Shown here piece by piece: positions 1-8,703 of a DNA stretch of 64,000 nucleotides. The notes below the pieces were generated by a model that worked only from the letters and a program-made list of their open reading frames with translations, had not been told where the DNA came from and did no database searches. Location: NCBI RefSeq assembly GCF_001421705.1, contig NZ_LMKO01000012.1:476277-540276 (forward strand). The letters are read 5' to 3'. Source of the DNA: Xylophilus sp. Leaf220 (GTDB taxonomy: Bacteria > Pseudomonadota > Gammaproteobacteria > Burkholderiales > Burkholderiaceae_C). A program made the position numbers and the translations under genes. Within the stretch, counting starts at the first letter, position 1; each line of letters begins with the position of its first letter.

Positions 1-2
1 TG

Positions 3-458
3 ATGCAGCTGTTCCTCGCGTACTTCGGCGTGGCGCTGCTGGGCATCGACACCTCGGCCTGGTTTTCTGCCGCGCTGGCGCTCACCCTCTACTCCAGCGC
101 CTTCCTCACCGAAATCTGGCGCGGCTGCGTGGCCGCGGTGCCGCGCGGCCAGTGGGAGGCCTCGGGCAGCTTGGCGCTGAGCTTCGCCGAGCAGCTGCGC
201 CATGTGGTGCTGCCGCAGGCGACGCGCCTGGCGATCGCGCCGACCGTCGGTTTCCTGGTGCAGGTGGTCAAGGGAACCGCCCTGGCCTCGGTGATCGGCT
301 TCATCGAGCTGACCAAGGCCGGCAGCATGATCTCCAACGCCACCTTCAAGCCCTTCGTCGTCTACAGCTGCCTGGCGCTGATGTACTTCGCGCTGTGCTT
401 CCCGATCAGCCTCTTCGCCAAGTCCCTCGAAAGGAAACTCCATGCAGACCGCCGTTGA
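3..458 (+). CDS. Amino-acid ABC transporter permease, C-terminal part (cut by window edge)
   Basis: Inner-membrane permease subunit of a polar-amino-acid importer (HisM/GlnP class). About 151 residues are visible; family members usually exceed 210, so the real start lies before the window. The EAA loop that docks on the ATPase is recognisable in the stretch WEASGSLALSFAEQLRHVVLPQA, where Gly and the LPQA end are conserved. Several hydrophobic helices surround it. The stop codon overlaps the start of the ATPase gene by 17 bases, so the two are translationally coupled. Substrate cannot be deduced. The binding protein is presumably upstream of the window. Confidence 0.9.
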   Translation: MQLFLAYFGVALLGIDTSAWFSAALALTLYSSAFLTEIWRGCVAAVPRGQWEASGSLALSFAEQLRHVVLPQATRLAIAPTVGFLVQVVKGTALASVIGFIELTKAGSMISNATFKPFVVYSCLALMYFALCFPISLFAKSLERKLHADRR

Positions 459-1224
459 ACCCGTAGCCTTGGCGCCGGCCGTGCCGGGCGCACCCATTGT
501 GCAGATCACGGGGCTGCGCAAGTCCTACGGCAGCAACGAGGTGCTCAAGGGTATCGACCTCAAGGTGGCGCGCGGCGAGGTGATCGCCATCATCGGCAAG
601 AGCGGCTCGGGCAAGAGCACCCTGCTGCGCTGCATCAACGGGCTGGAGGTGTTCCAGGAGGGCGCCCTGACCGTCGACGGCAAGCCGCTGATCTACGACA
701 GCGCCATGGCGATGCGCGAGCTTCGCCAGCGCGTCGGCATGATCTTCCAGAGCTTCAATCTTTTCCCGCACCTCTCGGTGGGCCGCAACGTGATGCTGGC
801 GCCCACCCTGGTCAAGAAGAAATCCCAGGCCGACGCCACCGCGCATGCCAAGAAGCTGCTGGAGCGGGTGGGCCTGGCCGAGAAGTTCGACGCGCGGCCC
901 GAGCAGCTCTCCGGCGGCCAGCAGCAGCGGGTGGCCATCGCCCGCGCGCTGGCGATGGAGCCGGCCGTGCTGCTATGCGACGAGATCACGTCGGCGCTGG
1001 ACCCGGAACTGGTCGGCGAGGTGTTGCGGGTGGTCGAGTCGCTGGCGCTCGAAGGCATGACGCTGCTGATGGTGACCCACGAAATGAACTTCGCCCGCAA
1101 GGTGGCGGACCGGGTCATCTTCATGCACCAGGGCCGGGTGCATGAATCGGGCCCGCCGGCGGCGGTGTTCGGCAGCCCGCAAACGGCCGAGTTGAAGCAG
1201 TTCCTGTCGTCGCTGCACGACTGA
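442..1224 (+). CDS. Amino-acid ABC transporter ATP-binding protein (GlnQ/HisP family)
   Basis: Cytoplasmic ATPase subunit that powers the preceding permease. Walker A GKSGSGKST lies at residues 52-60, the ABC signature LSGGQQQR near residue 156, and Walker B as LLCDEITSALD, a normal variant in this family. The length of 260 residues is typical. ATG 442 is preceded by an AAAGGA ribosome site at 429-434 and lies inside the permease gene, so coupling is expected. The substrate (glutamate, aspartate, histidine or another amino acid) is not determinable from this subunit. Confidence 0.95.
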   Translation: MQTAVEPVALAPAVPGAPIVQITGLRKSYGSNEVLKGIDLKVARGEVIAIIGKSGSGKSTLLRCINGLEVFQEGALTVDGKPLIYDSAMAMRELRQRVGMIFQSFNLFPHLSVGRNVMLAPTLVKKKSQADATAHAKKLLERVGLAEKFDARPEQLSGGQQQRVAIARALAMEPAVLLCDEITSALDPELVGEVLRVVESLALEGMTLLMVTHEMNFARKVADRVIFMHQGRVHESGPPAAVFGSPQTAELKQFLSSLHD

Positions 1225-1261
1225 GCCCGGGCGGGGTGGGAGGATCGCCGCTTCCCGTGGT

Positions 1262-1460
1262 CCGCATCACCCGGCTGCCGTGGGCCGCGTGGCCTTCCGA
1301 GTCGGCGATCAGCGTCCTGACCTCCTTGGCGGCCGAGGCCGACCGCTGCGTGAGGCTGCGCACCGCCGACGCCACCACCGCGAAGCCCCTGCCCTTCGCG
1401 TTGGCGTGGGGCCCCTCGACTGCGGCGTCGAGCGCCAGGATGGTGGCGGTTCGCGCTGCT
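1262..1460 (-). pseudogene. Remnant of a methyl-accepting chemotaxis protein (signalling-tip fragment)
   Basis: On the minus strand a frame reads ILALDAAVEG, then KGRGFAVVASAVRSLTQRSA and AAKEVRTLI. This is the highly conserved cytoplasmic signalling tip of chemoreceptors. Only about 60 residues are recognisable: there is no sensor domain, HAMP or membrane segment, and the flanking frame is unrelated sequence. The intact chemoreceptor at 4585-6177 has a clearly similar stretch (nucleotides 4930-5055), so this is probably a decayed paralogue or duplicated piece. The antisense reading at 1236-1496 has no recognisable product. Confidence 0.7.
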
Positions 1461-1509
1461 TCAAGAGCCTGCGAAGGAACTGCAGGCAGGATGTAGCGGT
1501 CACACAGCG

Positions 1510-2103
1510 ATGTCTCCAGCCCTGCACACCTCGCCCCCGAGTCCTCGCCGTCGCAAAGTCCTGTCTGCAGTCCTAGGAGGACTTGCAGCCTCGGCATGGT
1601 CAGTCAGATCGAACGCCGGCTACAACATCTGGACCGGCACCTACACCGTCAGCCGGGACGAAGTGCAGGCGGGCATCGCCAAGCGGTTTCCGGTGGGACT
1701 GCGCTACATGGAGATGTTCGAGGTGAAGCTGACCTCGCCGCGCGTAGCCCTGCTGCCGCAGACCAACCGGCTGGCGGTGACGGTCGATGCAACGGTGCGC
1801 AACCCGCTGTTTTTGCCCACCCCGGTGCCGGGCGTGCTGGCGATCAGCAGCGGCCTCAAGTTCGACGCCGCCTCCCGCACCGTCCGGTTGCATGAACCGA
1901 CGGCCGAGCGCCTCGCGCTCCAGGGCCTGTCGGCCGACGACAGCCGCAACCTCCAGTCGCTCGGCGCCACCGTGGCACGCGAGTTGTTGCGGGACTATCC
2001 GCTGCACACCTTCACCGAAGACGAGTTGCGGCTGGGCAATCGCAAACTCGAGATCGGCGAGATCACCGTCACCGATGCGGGGCTGACGGTGGACGTGCGC
2101 TAG
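1510..2103 (+). CDS. DUF1439 family exported protein (YceB-like)
   Basis: Predicted periplasmic or membrane-anchored protein of 197 residues. The N-terminus has RRRK followed by a hydrophobic stretch (VLSAVLGGLAASAW), consistent with a signal peptide, possibly Tat-like. The body contains the family pattern: a Tyr-rich start (YNIWTGTYTVSRDEVQAG), KRFP, then beta-rich segments with L..PQTNRLAVTVDA. No lipobox Cys is evident, unlike E. coli YceB. The function of the family is unknown. It is followed convergently by the DUF1304 gene, with 7 bases between the stop codons. Confidence 0.75.
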   Translation: MSPALHTSPPSPRRRKVLSAVLGGLAASAWSVRSNAGYNIWTGTYTVSRDEVQAGIAKRFPVGLRYMEMFEVKLTSPRVALLPQTNRLAVTVDATVRNPLFLPTPVPGVLAISSGLKFDAASRTVRLHEPTAERLALQGLSADDSRNLQSLGATVARELLRDYPLHTFTEDELRLGNRKLEIGEITVTDAGLTVDVR

Positions 2104-2110
2104 CCTCCCG

Positions 2111-2473
2111 TCAGGCCCGCGCCAGCAGCACCAGCGCGATGCCCGCCGCCGCCGGCAGTGCCTGCACGAAAAGTATCTTTCGGCCCACCGTCGCCGCACC
2201 GTAGAGACCGGCGACCAGTACGCAGCCGAGGAAGAACAACTGCACGCCGGCACCGGCAGCGCCCAGCCACAGCCCCCACAGCAGGCCGGCCGCCAGGAAC
2301 CCGTTGTAGAGCCCCTGATTGGCCGCCAGCACTTTCGACGCCTGGGCCTGCGCCAAGGTTTGGCGGAACGTCTTCAGCCCCAGCGGCTTGTCCCACAGGA
2401 ACATCTCCAGCACCAGGATGTAGACGTGGATCAGCGCGACGAGCGCGACGACGGCATGGGCAGCGATCAGCAT
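2111..2473 (-). CDS. DUF1304 family small membrane protein
   Basis: Integral inner-membrane protein of 120 residues with four hydrophobic helices (near residues 3-25, 50-70, 78-93 and 104-118). The sequence ALIHVYILVLEMFLW near the N-terminus and the motif NQGLYNGFLAAGL are characteristic of DUF1304. The function is not established. It lies 29 bases downstream of the ion channel gene on the same strand, so co-transcription is likely. Confidence 0.8.
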   Translation of the reverse strand: MLIAAHAVVALVALIHVYILVLEMFLWDKPLGLKTFRQTLAQAQASKVLAANQGLYNGFLAAGLLWGLWLGAAGAGVQLFFLGCVLVAGLYGAATVGRKILFVQALPAAAGIALVLLARA

Positions 2474-2502
2474 GGTGGAATTTCCGGTTCAGGTGGTAGG
2501 AG

Positions 2503-3378
2503 TCAGCGGTCGGCGCTCTCGGGCAGAGGCGCTCCGCACTGCATGCAGAAGCGCGCCTGGGCAGCATGGCCGGCGGCGCCGCAGGCCTCGCAGGCCGGCG
2601 TGCCGGGCGAGAGCATGACCCGCCGAGCGGTCATCTCGGCGGTGACGATGCCGGTCGGCACGGCCAGGGTGCCCCAACCGAGCAGCATCATGACCGAGGA
2701 GATCAGCCGGCCCAGGTCGGTGCGCGGGGTGATGTCGCCGAAGCCGACGGTCGTCATGGTGGTGATCGCCCAGTAGACCGACGTCGGAACGCTGGTGAAG
2801 CCGTGCTCGGGCCCTTCGACGACGTACATCAGCGTGCCGACGACCAGCACGATCATCAACACCGCCGAGAGGAACACCATGATCTTGCGCCGGCTGCTGT
2901 GCAGCGCCTGGCCCAGCGCCTGGAACTCGACCACGTACGCCGCCAGCCGGAACACCCGGAAGACCCGCAGCAGCCGCAGGATGCGCACGTCGATCAGCGC
3001 ATGCAGTTCGGGGAACACCAGTGCCAGGTAGGTCGGCAGCAGAGCCAGCAGGTCGACGATGCCGAAGAAGCTGCGGGCATACCGCCAGGGATGCTGCAGG
3101 CACAGCAGCCGCGCGGCATATTCCAGCGTGAAGAGCACGGTGAAAACCCACTCCAGCCGGCTGAACAGCAGATGGTGCCGGTCGTGGACCGACTGCACGC
3201 TGTCGGCGATCACCACGCCCACGCTCAGCACGATGAGCAGTATCAGCAGCTTGTCGAAGTTGCGGCCGGCCGTGGTTTCGGACTCGAAGATGATCCGGTA
3301 GACGTCGAGGCGCCAGCCGCGCTCGGGCTTGCCGAAACGGATGGATTCGGGCGGGGATGTCGGGGGTGCGGCGGCCAT
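2503..3378 (-). CDS. Voltage-gated-type potassium channel with C-terminal zinc ribbon
   Basis: Inner-membrane ion channel of 291 residues with a six-helix architecture. It has an S4-like segment with regularly spaced Arg (RILRLLRVFRVFRL) and a pore loop with selectivity filter TTVGFGD at residues 209-215, which predicts K+ selectivity. After S6 the tail carries CxxC-x11-CxxC (Cys263, 266, 278, 281), a zinc-ribbon-like module not found in the classic bacterial Kv channels. There is no RCK/TrkA-N domain. The ribbon could mediate protein contacts or metal/redox sensing, which is inference. Confidence 0.88.
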   Translation of the reverse strand: MAAAPPTSPPESIRFGKPERGWRLDVYRIIFESETTAGRNFDKLLILLIVLSVGVVIADSVQSVHDRHHLLFSRLEWVFTVLFTLEYAARLLCLQHPWRYARSFFGIVDLLALLPTYLALVFPELHALIDVRILRLLRVFRVFRLAAYVVEFQALGQALHSSRRKIMVFLSAVLMIVLVVGTLMYVVEGPEHGFTSVPTSVYWAITTMTTVGFGDITPRTDLGRLISSVMMLLGWGTLAVPTGIVTAEMTARRVMLSPGTPACEACGAAGHAAQARFCMQCGAPLPESADR

Positions 3379-3485
3379 CCGGTCGATTCTAGAAGCCGGC
3401 CGACGGCCGCCGGCCGATGCGCGGCGTTGTCGTCTTTTTCGCCCGCTTCTAGACTGCCGCCTCCGCTACCACCGGGAGTCCGCGC

Positions 3486-4574
3486 ATGGCAACGTCCAAA
3501 CCGTTTTTCGGCAAGCTAGATCCGATCGGCAAGAAGCTCGGCGATGTCGTGCTGGACAGGCAGAAGATCCCGCACGAGATCAAGCTGCTGCCGCCCGACC
3601 TCGACAAATGGCTGACGAAGAACCCGACCGTGAGCGGCTCCATCGTGTGGGAACGGCCCGACACCGCCCTGGCAAAGCACGGCCCGGCGGCGTGGAAGGA
3701 CTGGAACACCGGCGAGCGCCAGTTGTTGAAGGACGCCTTCGCCAAGGCGTGGTACGGGACGCTATCGGCCGATCCGACGCCGTATCCCAACACGTTCGTC
3801 CCGCCGCCGGGCGAGCATCCGACGACCGTCCTCACCCAGGCGGTGGCGCTGCAGCACTACATGGAAAGCGTGGCGACCTGCCTGGTCTCGGACATGCGGC
3901 TGCCGCCCGCATTCGGGTTGTCGCAACGCACGGAGGAGGAGCGGGCCTGGCTGCTGGACAGCCGGTCGCTGTTCGAATGGGTCAACGCGGTGGGTTCCGG
4001 CGGCCAGAAGTTGATCGGCTACATGGTCAATGCTTGGGTGCTGCCGTCGCGACCGGGCTACATGCGCCAGGCGCTCGATACCTTCAGCCTCCTGCGCTCC
4101 ACCCATTTGGACACCGTGGTCGAGATGGTGCGGTTCTGCGGCACGCTGTTCCATTTCGGCGGCGCGCCGGGAGCCGACGAGTACGAGAACCATTGGCACT
4201 ACCGCGGCTACATGCCGGTGTCGCGCTGCATCGAGGGCACGATCCCGACGCCGTCGCCCGACCATCCCTACCAGGAAACGACGGTCAAGCGCTGGACCGC
4301 GGGCTGCGCGGGCACGGTGGGCCTGATGAGCCACCTGCTGCGGATGGCGAACGTACCGGTCATCAAAGGCTACGCCTGCGACCATGCGCTGCCGCACTTC
4401 TCCTCCATCGGCCGGTGGCTTTCCCACGGCGACGATCCGTACCCGCTCAAGTACCACCCCGAGATCGATCCAGCGCAACTGCTGATCGACGAAGCGACGC
4501 ACCAGGCCTGGTTCGGACCGGAAGCGGACGCCTGCGGCAACATCGGTCGGCGCGCCAAGGAAGTCTTCGGGTGA
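3486..4574 (+). CDS. Uncharacterised protein with transglutaminase-like Cys/His motif
   Basis: I do not recognise this 362-residue protein as a named family. It has no signal peptide or membrane helix, so it is probably cytoplasmic. Residues 270-320 look like a transglutaminase/cysteine-protease core: Cys274 in a TAGCAGTVGLMSHLLR context, NVP typical of the following strand, His300 or His304 in DHALPHF, and Asp316/Asp317 after a Trp. The N-terminal two thirds contains many Trp, Tyr and Pro residues. It is a lone gene between divergent and convergent neighbours, with only 10 bases to the end of the chemoreceptor gene. Confidence 0.72.
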   Translation: MATSKPFFGKLDPIGKKLGDVVLDRQKIPHEIKLLPPDLDKWLTKNPTVSGSIVWERPDTALAKHGPAAWKDWNTGERQLLKDAFAKAWYGTLSADPTPYPNTFVPPPGEHPTTVLTQAVALQHYMESVATCLVSDMRLPPAFGLSQRTEEERAWLLDSRSLFEWVNAVGSGGQKLIGYMVNAWVLPSRPGYMRQALDTFSLLRSTHLDTVVEMVRFCGTLFHFGGAPGADEYENHWHYRGYMPVSRCIEGTIPTPSPDHPYQETTVKRWTAGCAGTVGLMSHLLRMANVPVIKGYACDHALPHFSSIGRWLSHGDDPYPLKYHPEIDPAQLLIDEATHQAWFGPEADACGNIGRRAKEVFG

Positions 4575-4584
4575 ACGCTCCAGG

Positions 4585-6177
4585 TCATTGAAGCGCCAGC
4601 AACTGCCCCGGTGCGCCGGGCCCGTGGCGGAACACGGAGACGGCCCGCACCAACTGTTCCGCCTGCAGCCGCAGGCCCGATGCGGCCGCCGCGCTCTGCT
4701 CGACCAGCGCGGCGTTCTGCTGGGTCATCTCGTCCATCAGCGTGACCGAGCCGCCCACCTGCTGCATGCCCTGGTTCTGCTCGTCGGTGGCGTAGCTGAT
4801 CTCGTTCATCAGCGCACTGACGCGCTTGACCGCCCCGACGATCTCGACCATGGTGCTGCCCGCGTCGCCCACCAGCGCGGTGCCACGCGCGACCTGCTCG
4901 GCACTGGCCTCGATCAGCGACTTGATTTCCTTGGCCGCCGCCGCGCTGCGGCCCGCCAGGCTGCGCACCTCCGCCGCTACCACCGCGAATCCGCGGCCCT
5001 GCTCGCCCGCCCGCGCCGACTCCACTGCGGCGTTGAGCGCCAGGATATTGGTCTGGAAGGCGATGCCGTCGATGACGCCGATGATGTCGGCGATACGGCT
5101 GGAGCTGACCTGGATGCCCTTCATCGTCTCCACCACCTGCTCGACCACGCCACCACCGCGGGTGGCGACTTCGGACGCTTGGAGCGCGAGCTGGTTCGCG
5201 TTCTGTGCATTGGCGGCGTTGTGCTGCACCGTGGAGCCCAGCTCTTCCATCGACGCGGCCGTCTGCTGCAGCGCGGACGCCTGCTGCTCGGTGCGCCGGC
5301 TGAGGTCGTGGTTGCCTTCGGCGATCTCGCTGCTGGCCGACGCCACCGCCACCGCGTTCTCGCGCACGGTGCCGACGATGCCGCCGAGCTTGTCCTGCAT
5401 GTTGCGCAGCGCCATCAGCAACTGGCCGGTCTCGTCCTTGGCCAGGATGTCCACTCGGTGGGACAGGTCGCCGTCGGCGATGTGGTCGGCCACCTCGACC
5501 GCCTGCTTGAGTGCCCGGGTGAGCCGCACCGTGATGGTGTATGCGGTGCCTAGCGCCACGGCCGCCGACAGCAGGCAAAAAGCCAGCAGCATCGCGCGCT
5601 GCCGCTCGAACTGCGCGGTGGCGTCTTCGATGGAGGCCTGGGCGCGCTGCTCGGTGAAGTCGGAGTACGCCTGTGTCGCCTGCACCAGCTGCAGCAGCAG
5701 CGGATTGCACTTCTCGATGATGGCCGCGATCGCCTCGTCCCGCTTCTGCTCGCGGGCCAGCTGCACGATGGTCAGCGCCACCGGGGTGTACTGGCGTTCG
5801 ATCTCCTGGATGCGCGCGTACAGATCGTTCGCGGTGGCGTTCGGCTCGGGCGATGCGGCGAGCATCGCGCCGAGCTTCTGAAGGTTGGTGTCCACGTCCT
5901 TGTGGGCCTGCAGCACGCTCGCGTACTCGGCATCCGCATCCTGCGGGCGGCCGGCGATCACCAGGTTGCGGGCCGCGATCGCCCGCCGGTCGACGGAGGT
6001 GCGGACATGCTCGGCCACCCGCGCGCGCGCGCTCAGCCCGTTGACGTACTGGCTGAACTGAGTATTGGCATTGGAAAGGGCCACGAGGCCCGAGGCGGCC
6101 ACCGCGAGCAGAAGCGCGGTGAGCACGCCGAAATTGATTGCGAGCTTGGTCTTGACCGACAGGTCCCGAAACGCCAT
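4585..6177 (-). CDS. Methyl-accepting chemotaxis protein
   Basis: Transmembrane chemoreceptor of 530 residues. TM1 lies near residues 13-35. A periplasmic four-helix-bundle-type sensor region with many Ala, Gln and Arg follows, then TM2 near residue 195 (MLLAFCLLSAAVALGTAYTI), a HAMP region (TRALKQAVEVADHIADGDLSHRV) and a long signalling domain. Its tip contains ILALNAAVESARAGEQGRGF. ATG 6177 is chosen because TTAGGAGT lies just upstream; the longer reading to 6246 has no such site. A sigma-28-like promoter is present at 6248-6274. The ligand is unknown. No other chemotaxis genes are in the window. Confidence 0.93.
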   Translation of the reverse strand: MAFRDLSVKTKLAINFGVLTALLLAVAASGLVALSNANTQFSQYVNGLSARARVAEHVRTSVDRRAIAARNLVIAGRPQDADAEYASVLQAHKDVDTNLQKLGAMLAASPEPNATANDLYARIQEIERQYTPVALTIVQLAREQKRDEAIAAIIEKCNPLLLQLVQATQAYSDFTEQRAQASIEDATAQFERQRAMLLAFCLLSAAVALGTAYTITVRLTRALKQAVEVADHIADGDLSHRVDILAKDETGQLLMALRNMQDKLGGIVGTVRENAVAVASASSEIAEGNHDLSRRTEQQASALQQTAASMEELGSTVQHNAANAQNANQLALQASEVATRGGGVVEQVVETMKGIQVSSSRIADIIGVIDGIAFQTNILALNAAVESARAGEQGRGFAVVAAEVRSLAGRSAAAAKEIKSLIEASAEQVARGTALVGDAGSTMVEIVGAVKRVSALMNEISYATDEQNQGMQQVGGSVTLMDEMTQQNAALVEQSAAAASGLRLQAEQLVRAVSVFRHGPGAPGQLLALQ

Positions 6178-6247
6178 AACGACTCCTAAATTTAGACGCC
6201 AGGCAGGCACGACCGGTGGCCGCGCGCGAGATGTGGGTCTGAACACA

Positions 6248-6274
6248 TCATCGGCTTATTTATACCCGGCTTAA
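6248..6274 (-). promoter_or_regulatory. Candidate sigma-28 (FliA) flagellar promoter for the chemoreceptor gene
   Basis: Reading the minus strand: TTAA, 15 bases, then GCCGATGA. This is close to the FliA consensus TAAA-N15-GCCGATAA, with one mismatch in each half. It lies about 70 bases before the chemoreceptor ATG at 6177, a sensible leader length. It fits the known control of receptor genes by the flagellar sigma factor, but no transcript evidence is available. Confidence 0.5.
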
Positions 6275-6360
6275 ATTTAGCTGAAGTTGGGAGTTTCCAG
6301 GGGATAAAAAGAAGGGGCGAACCCTGCCATACGCAGCGATGCGCAGGGAACGTGGGCGGA

Positions 6361-6639
6361 TCAGACCTGGGGGGCCGCCTGTACCGAGGCCGGGGGAAGG
6401 CTGTCGACCTGCATCGACAGATCGAACAGCTTGGCTTTGCCGGCGTAGTAGCGGTCGAGGCGCCACTCCTGCAGGATGTCCATGGCGAGGCCGAAGCGGG
6501 GATAGTCGAGCTTGTAGAGGCTGCCGAGCTCGAAACTGCCGGCCGACTCGAGCGCCAGGACCAGTTTGGCCAGCGTCTTCGCGCCGTCGCTTTCGGGGTC
6601 GGATTCGATGAAATGGCGGGCTTGTTTGATGGCGTTCAT
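6361..6639 (-). CDS. Conserved small protein of unknown function
   Basis: Encodes 92 residues beginning MNAIKQARHFIESDPES. I do not recognise a family. It is predicted to be mostly helical and soluble, with an acidic N-terminal third and an aromatic central part (YKLDYPRFGLAMDILQEWRLDRYY). There is no signal peptide or Cys pair. Codon use matches the neighbours. It lies 110 bases downstream of the acyl-CoA ligase on the same strand and upstream of nothing on that strand, so it may be a separate unit. Confidence 0.6.
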   Translation of the reverse strand: MNAIKQARHFIESDPESDGAKTLAKLVLALESAGSFELGSLYKLDYPRFGLAMDILQEWRLDRYYAGKAKLFDLSMQVDSLPPASVQAAPQV

Positions 6640-6749
6640 GTCGTGCGGTAGGGAGAAAAGCCGCACTCTACCGCCCGCTATGCCCGATTTTTGTGACATC
6701 CGCATGACACGGTGCCGCGCAAAGGTCATAACCCCGACGGGGCTTCTAC

Positions 6750-8438
6750 CTAGACGGCGTTCACGGACTCCTGCAGCGCCCGCCACATCACCTTGCCGCT
6801 GCCGCTCTTGGGCAGTGCCGCGACGATCTCGACCACGCGGGGGGCCTTGTAGACCGCCATGTTCTCGCGGCACCAGGCGACGATGTCCTTGGCCGGCGTG
6901 TCGGCATGGCTGTGGCGCAGCACCACGATCGCCTTGACGCTCTCGCCGCGGTACGCGTCCCGCGTGGCGATGACGCAGGCCTCCTGGATCGCAGGGTGGC
7001 GGAACATCAGCGCCTCCACCTCGGCCGGCCAGACCTTGAAGCCGGAGGCGTTGATCATCCGCTTGAGCCGGTCGGTCATGAAGAAATAGCCGTCTTCGTC
7101 GGTACGGCCCAGATCGCCGGTCCGGAAGAACCGCTTGCCGTCTCGCTCGATGAAGGCCGCCCTGGTGGCGTCCGGCCGCTTCCAGTAGCCCGAGAAAACC
7201 TGCGGCCCGCAGATCACGATCTCGCCCTGCTCGCCCTGTGCCACCGGCTCCAGCGTGTCCGGGTCGACGATGTGCGACTCGGTGCTGACGAACGGGATTC
7301 CCAGGCACTGCTGCTTGGGCGCGTCGGGCGGGTTGGTGTGCGACGGGGCGGCGGTCTCGGTCAGGCCGTAGCCCTCGGTGTAGCGCAGGCCGAATTCCTC
7401 CAGCAGCCGCTGCGCCACCGCCTGCGGCATGGCCGCCCCGCCACCGCCGATGTAGACCAGGCTCGAGAGGTCGTAACTGTGCATCTGCGGGCTGCCGAGC
7501 AGGTCGATCACCATCGTCGGAATGTTGGTCCAGTGGGTCACGCGGTAGCGGGAGATCAGCCGTCCGGCCAGGTCCCGGTCCCAGCGTGGCATCACCACCA
7601 GCGTACCGCCACCATAGATCACCGTGTGCAGCATACTCACCATGCCGGTGATGTGGAACATCGGGATCACCGCGAGCGTCACGTTCTCCGAAGTGCCGTT
7701 GCTCCAGGCGAGGCTGGCCACCGCGTTGTGCATGATGCCCGCGTGCCGGTGCATGCATCCCTTGGGCAGGCCGGTGGTGCCGCTGGTGTAGGGCAGCAGC
7801 GCCAGGTCGTCGGGGCCCACATCCAATGGCGGGGCTGCGGCGACGCAGGCCAGGGCATCGGTCCACGGATGCACGGCGCCACCGGCCAGGACGGGTGCCG
7901 CGTGCCGGTTGCCGAGCCACTCGCGCCAAGCGGGCGGTGGGGCGCTTTCGCCTTCCGTACCGGTATCGAACGCGTCGGAGAAGTGCGTCACCACCAGGTG
8001 CTGCAGGCCGGTGCCCGCGGGCAAGGCATTGCTGGCCGCCGCGAAGTCGCCGGCCAGGTCGGCGGTGGTGATCGCCACCCGTACGTCCGGGTCGGTGATG
8101 TAGTGCTTCAGCTCCTCTGCGCGATTCATCGGATTGACCGGTACCACCACCGCGTTCGCCCGCAGGATCGCGAAATGCGCTACCACCAGTTGCGGGCAGT
8201 TCTGCATGTTGAGCGCGACGCGGTCACCCTTGCGAACGCCCAGATGGAAGAGATGCGCGGCCAGCCGCTCGGCCTGGTCCGCCAGCTCCGCGTAGGTCGT
8301 GGTACGCCCGAAGAACACCAACGCGGCTTTCTGAGGGTAACGGCGGGCCGATGTGGCCAGGTTGTCCCAGAGCGATACCGCCGGCGGGGTGATGCGATGG
8401 GGCAGGCGCCGGGGCCAGAACTTGTAATGCGATTGCAT
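6750..8438 (-). CDS. Acyl-CoA synthetase (AMP-binding, long-chain fatty-acid CoA ligase type)
   Basis: Activates a fatty or other carboxylic acid with ATP to an acyl-adenylate and then to acyl-CoA. All ANL-superfamily motifs are present in 562 residues: P-loop YTSGTTGLPKGC near residues 216-228, GYGLTE in the A5 region, the hinge GDLGRTDEDGYFFMTDR, then GFKVWPAEVE, and a C-terminal catalytic Lys in PKSGSGKVMWR. ATG 8438 is preceded by AAGGAGACC, so the longer frame to 8483 is unlikely. Chain-length specificity is not evident. It could be an FadD-like or a medium-chain enzyme. Confidence 0.92.
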   Translation of the reverse strand: MQSHYKFWPRRLPHRITPPAVSLWDNLATSARRYPQKAALVFFGRTTTYAELADQAERLAAHLFHLGVRKGDRVALNMQNCPQLVVAHFAILRANAVVVPVNPMNRAEELKHYITDPDVRVAITTADLAGDFAAASNALPAGTGLQHLVVTHFSDAFDTGTEGESAPPPAWREWLGNRHAAPVLAGGAVHPWTDALACVAAAPPLDVGPDDLALLPYTSGTTGLPKGCMHRHAGIMHNAVASLAWSNGTSENVTLAVIPMFHITGMVSMLHTVIYGGGTLVVMPRWDRDLAGRLISRYRVTHWTNIPTMVIDLLGSPQMHSYDLSSLVYIGGGGAAMPQAVAQRLLEEFGLRYTEGYGLTETAAPSHTNPPDAPKQQCLGIPFVSTESHIVDPDTLEPVAQGEQGEIVICGPQVFSGYWKRPDATRAAFIERDGKRFFRTGDLGRTDEDGYFFMTDRLKRMINASGFKVWPAEVEALMFRHPAIQEACVIATRDAYRGESVKAIVVLRHSHADTPAKDIVAWCRENMAVYKAPRVVEIVAALPKSGSGKVMWRALQESVNAV

Positions 8439-8703
8439 GCGGTCTCCTTGCGCCCAGGGTAGCGCCGGAGCCGCAGCGCGCACACCGGGCCAGCCCCAGG
8501 CACGGGCGTTTCAGGTCACCTCCGCGACGCGCGGCGGCTGGAGGCAGTACCCGCTGTGGGACATGCCTGACGGCTTTTCAGGCCGCGCTCCTGCCGGTGA
8601 AAGCCGGCGCGCCCCCGACCATCCGGTCAGACGTCCGAAACGTCACGGCCCGGCCGGGTCGCCATAAACACAGTCACACCGTGACATTCGAGGAGTAATC
8701 ACC

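Noticed and set aside
1236-1496. A plus-strand open frame opposite the chemoreceptor remnant
   Set aside because: The opposite strand has clear chemoreceptor signature residues, so the plus-strand reading is its shadow.
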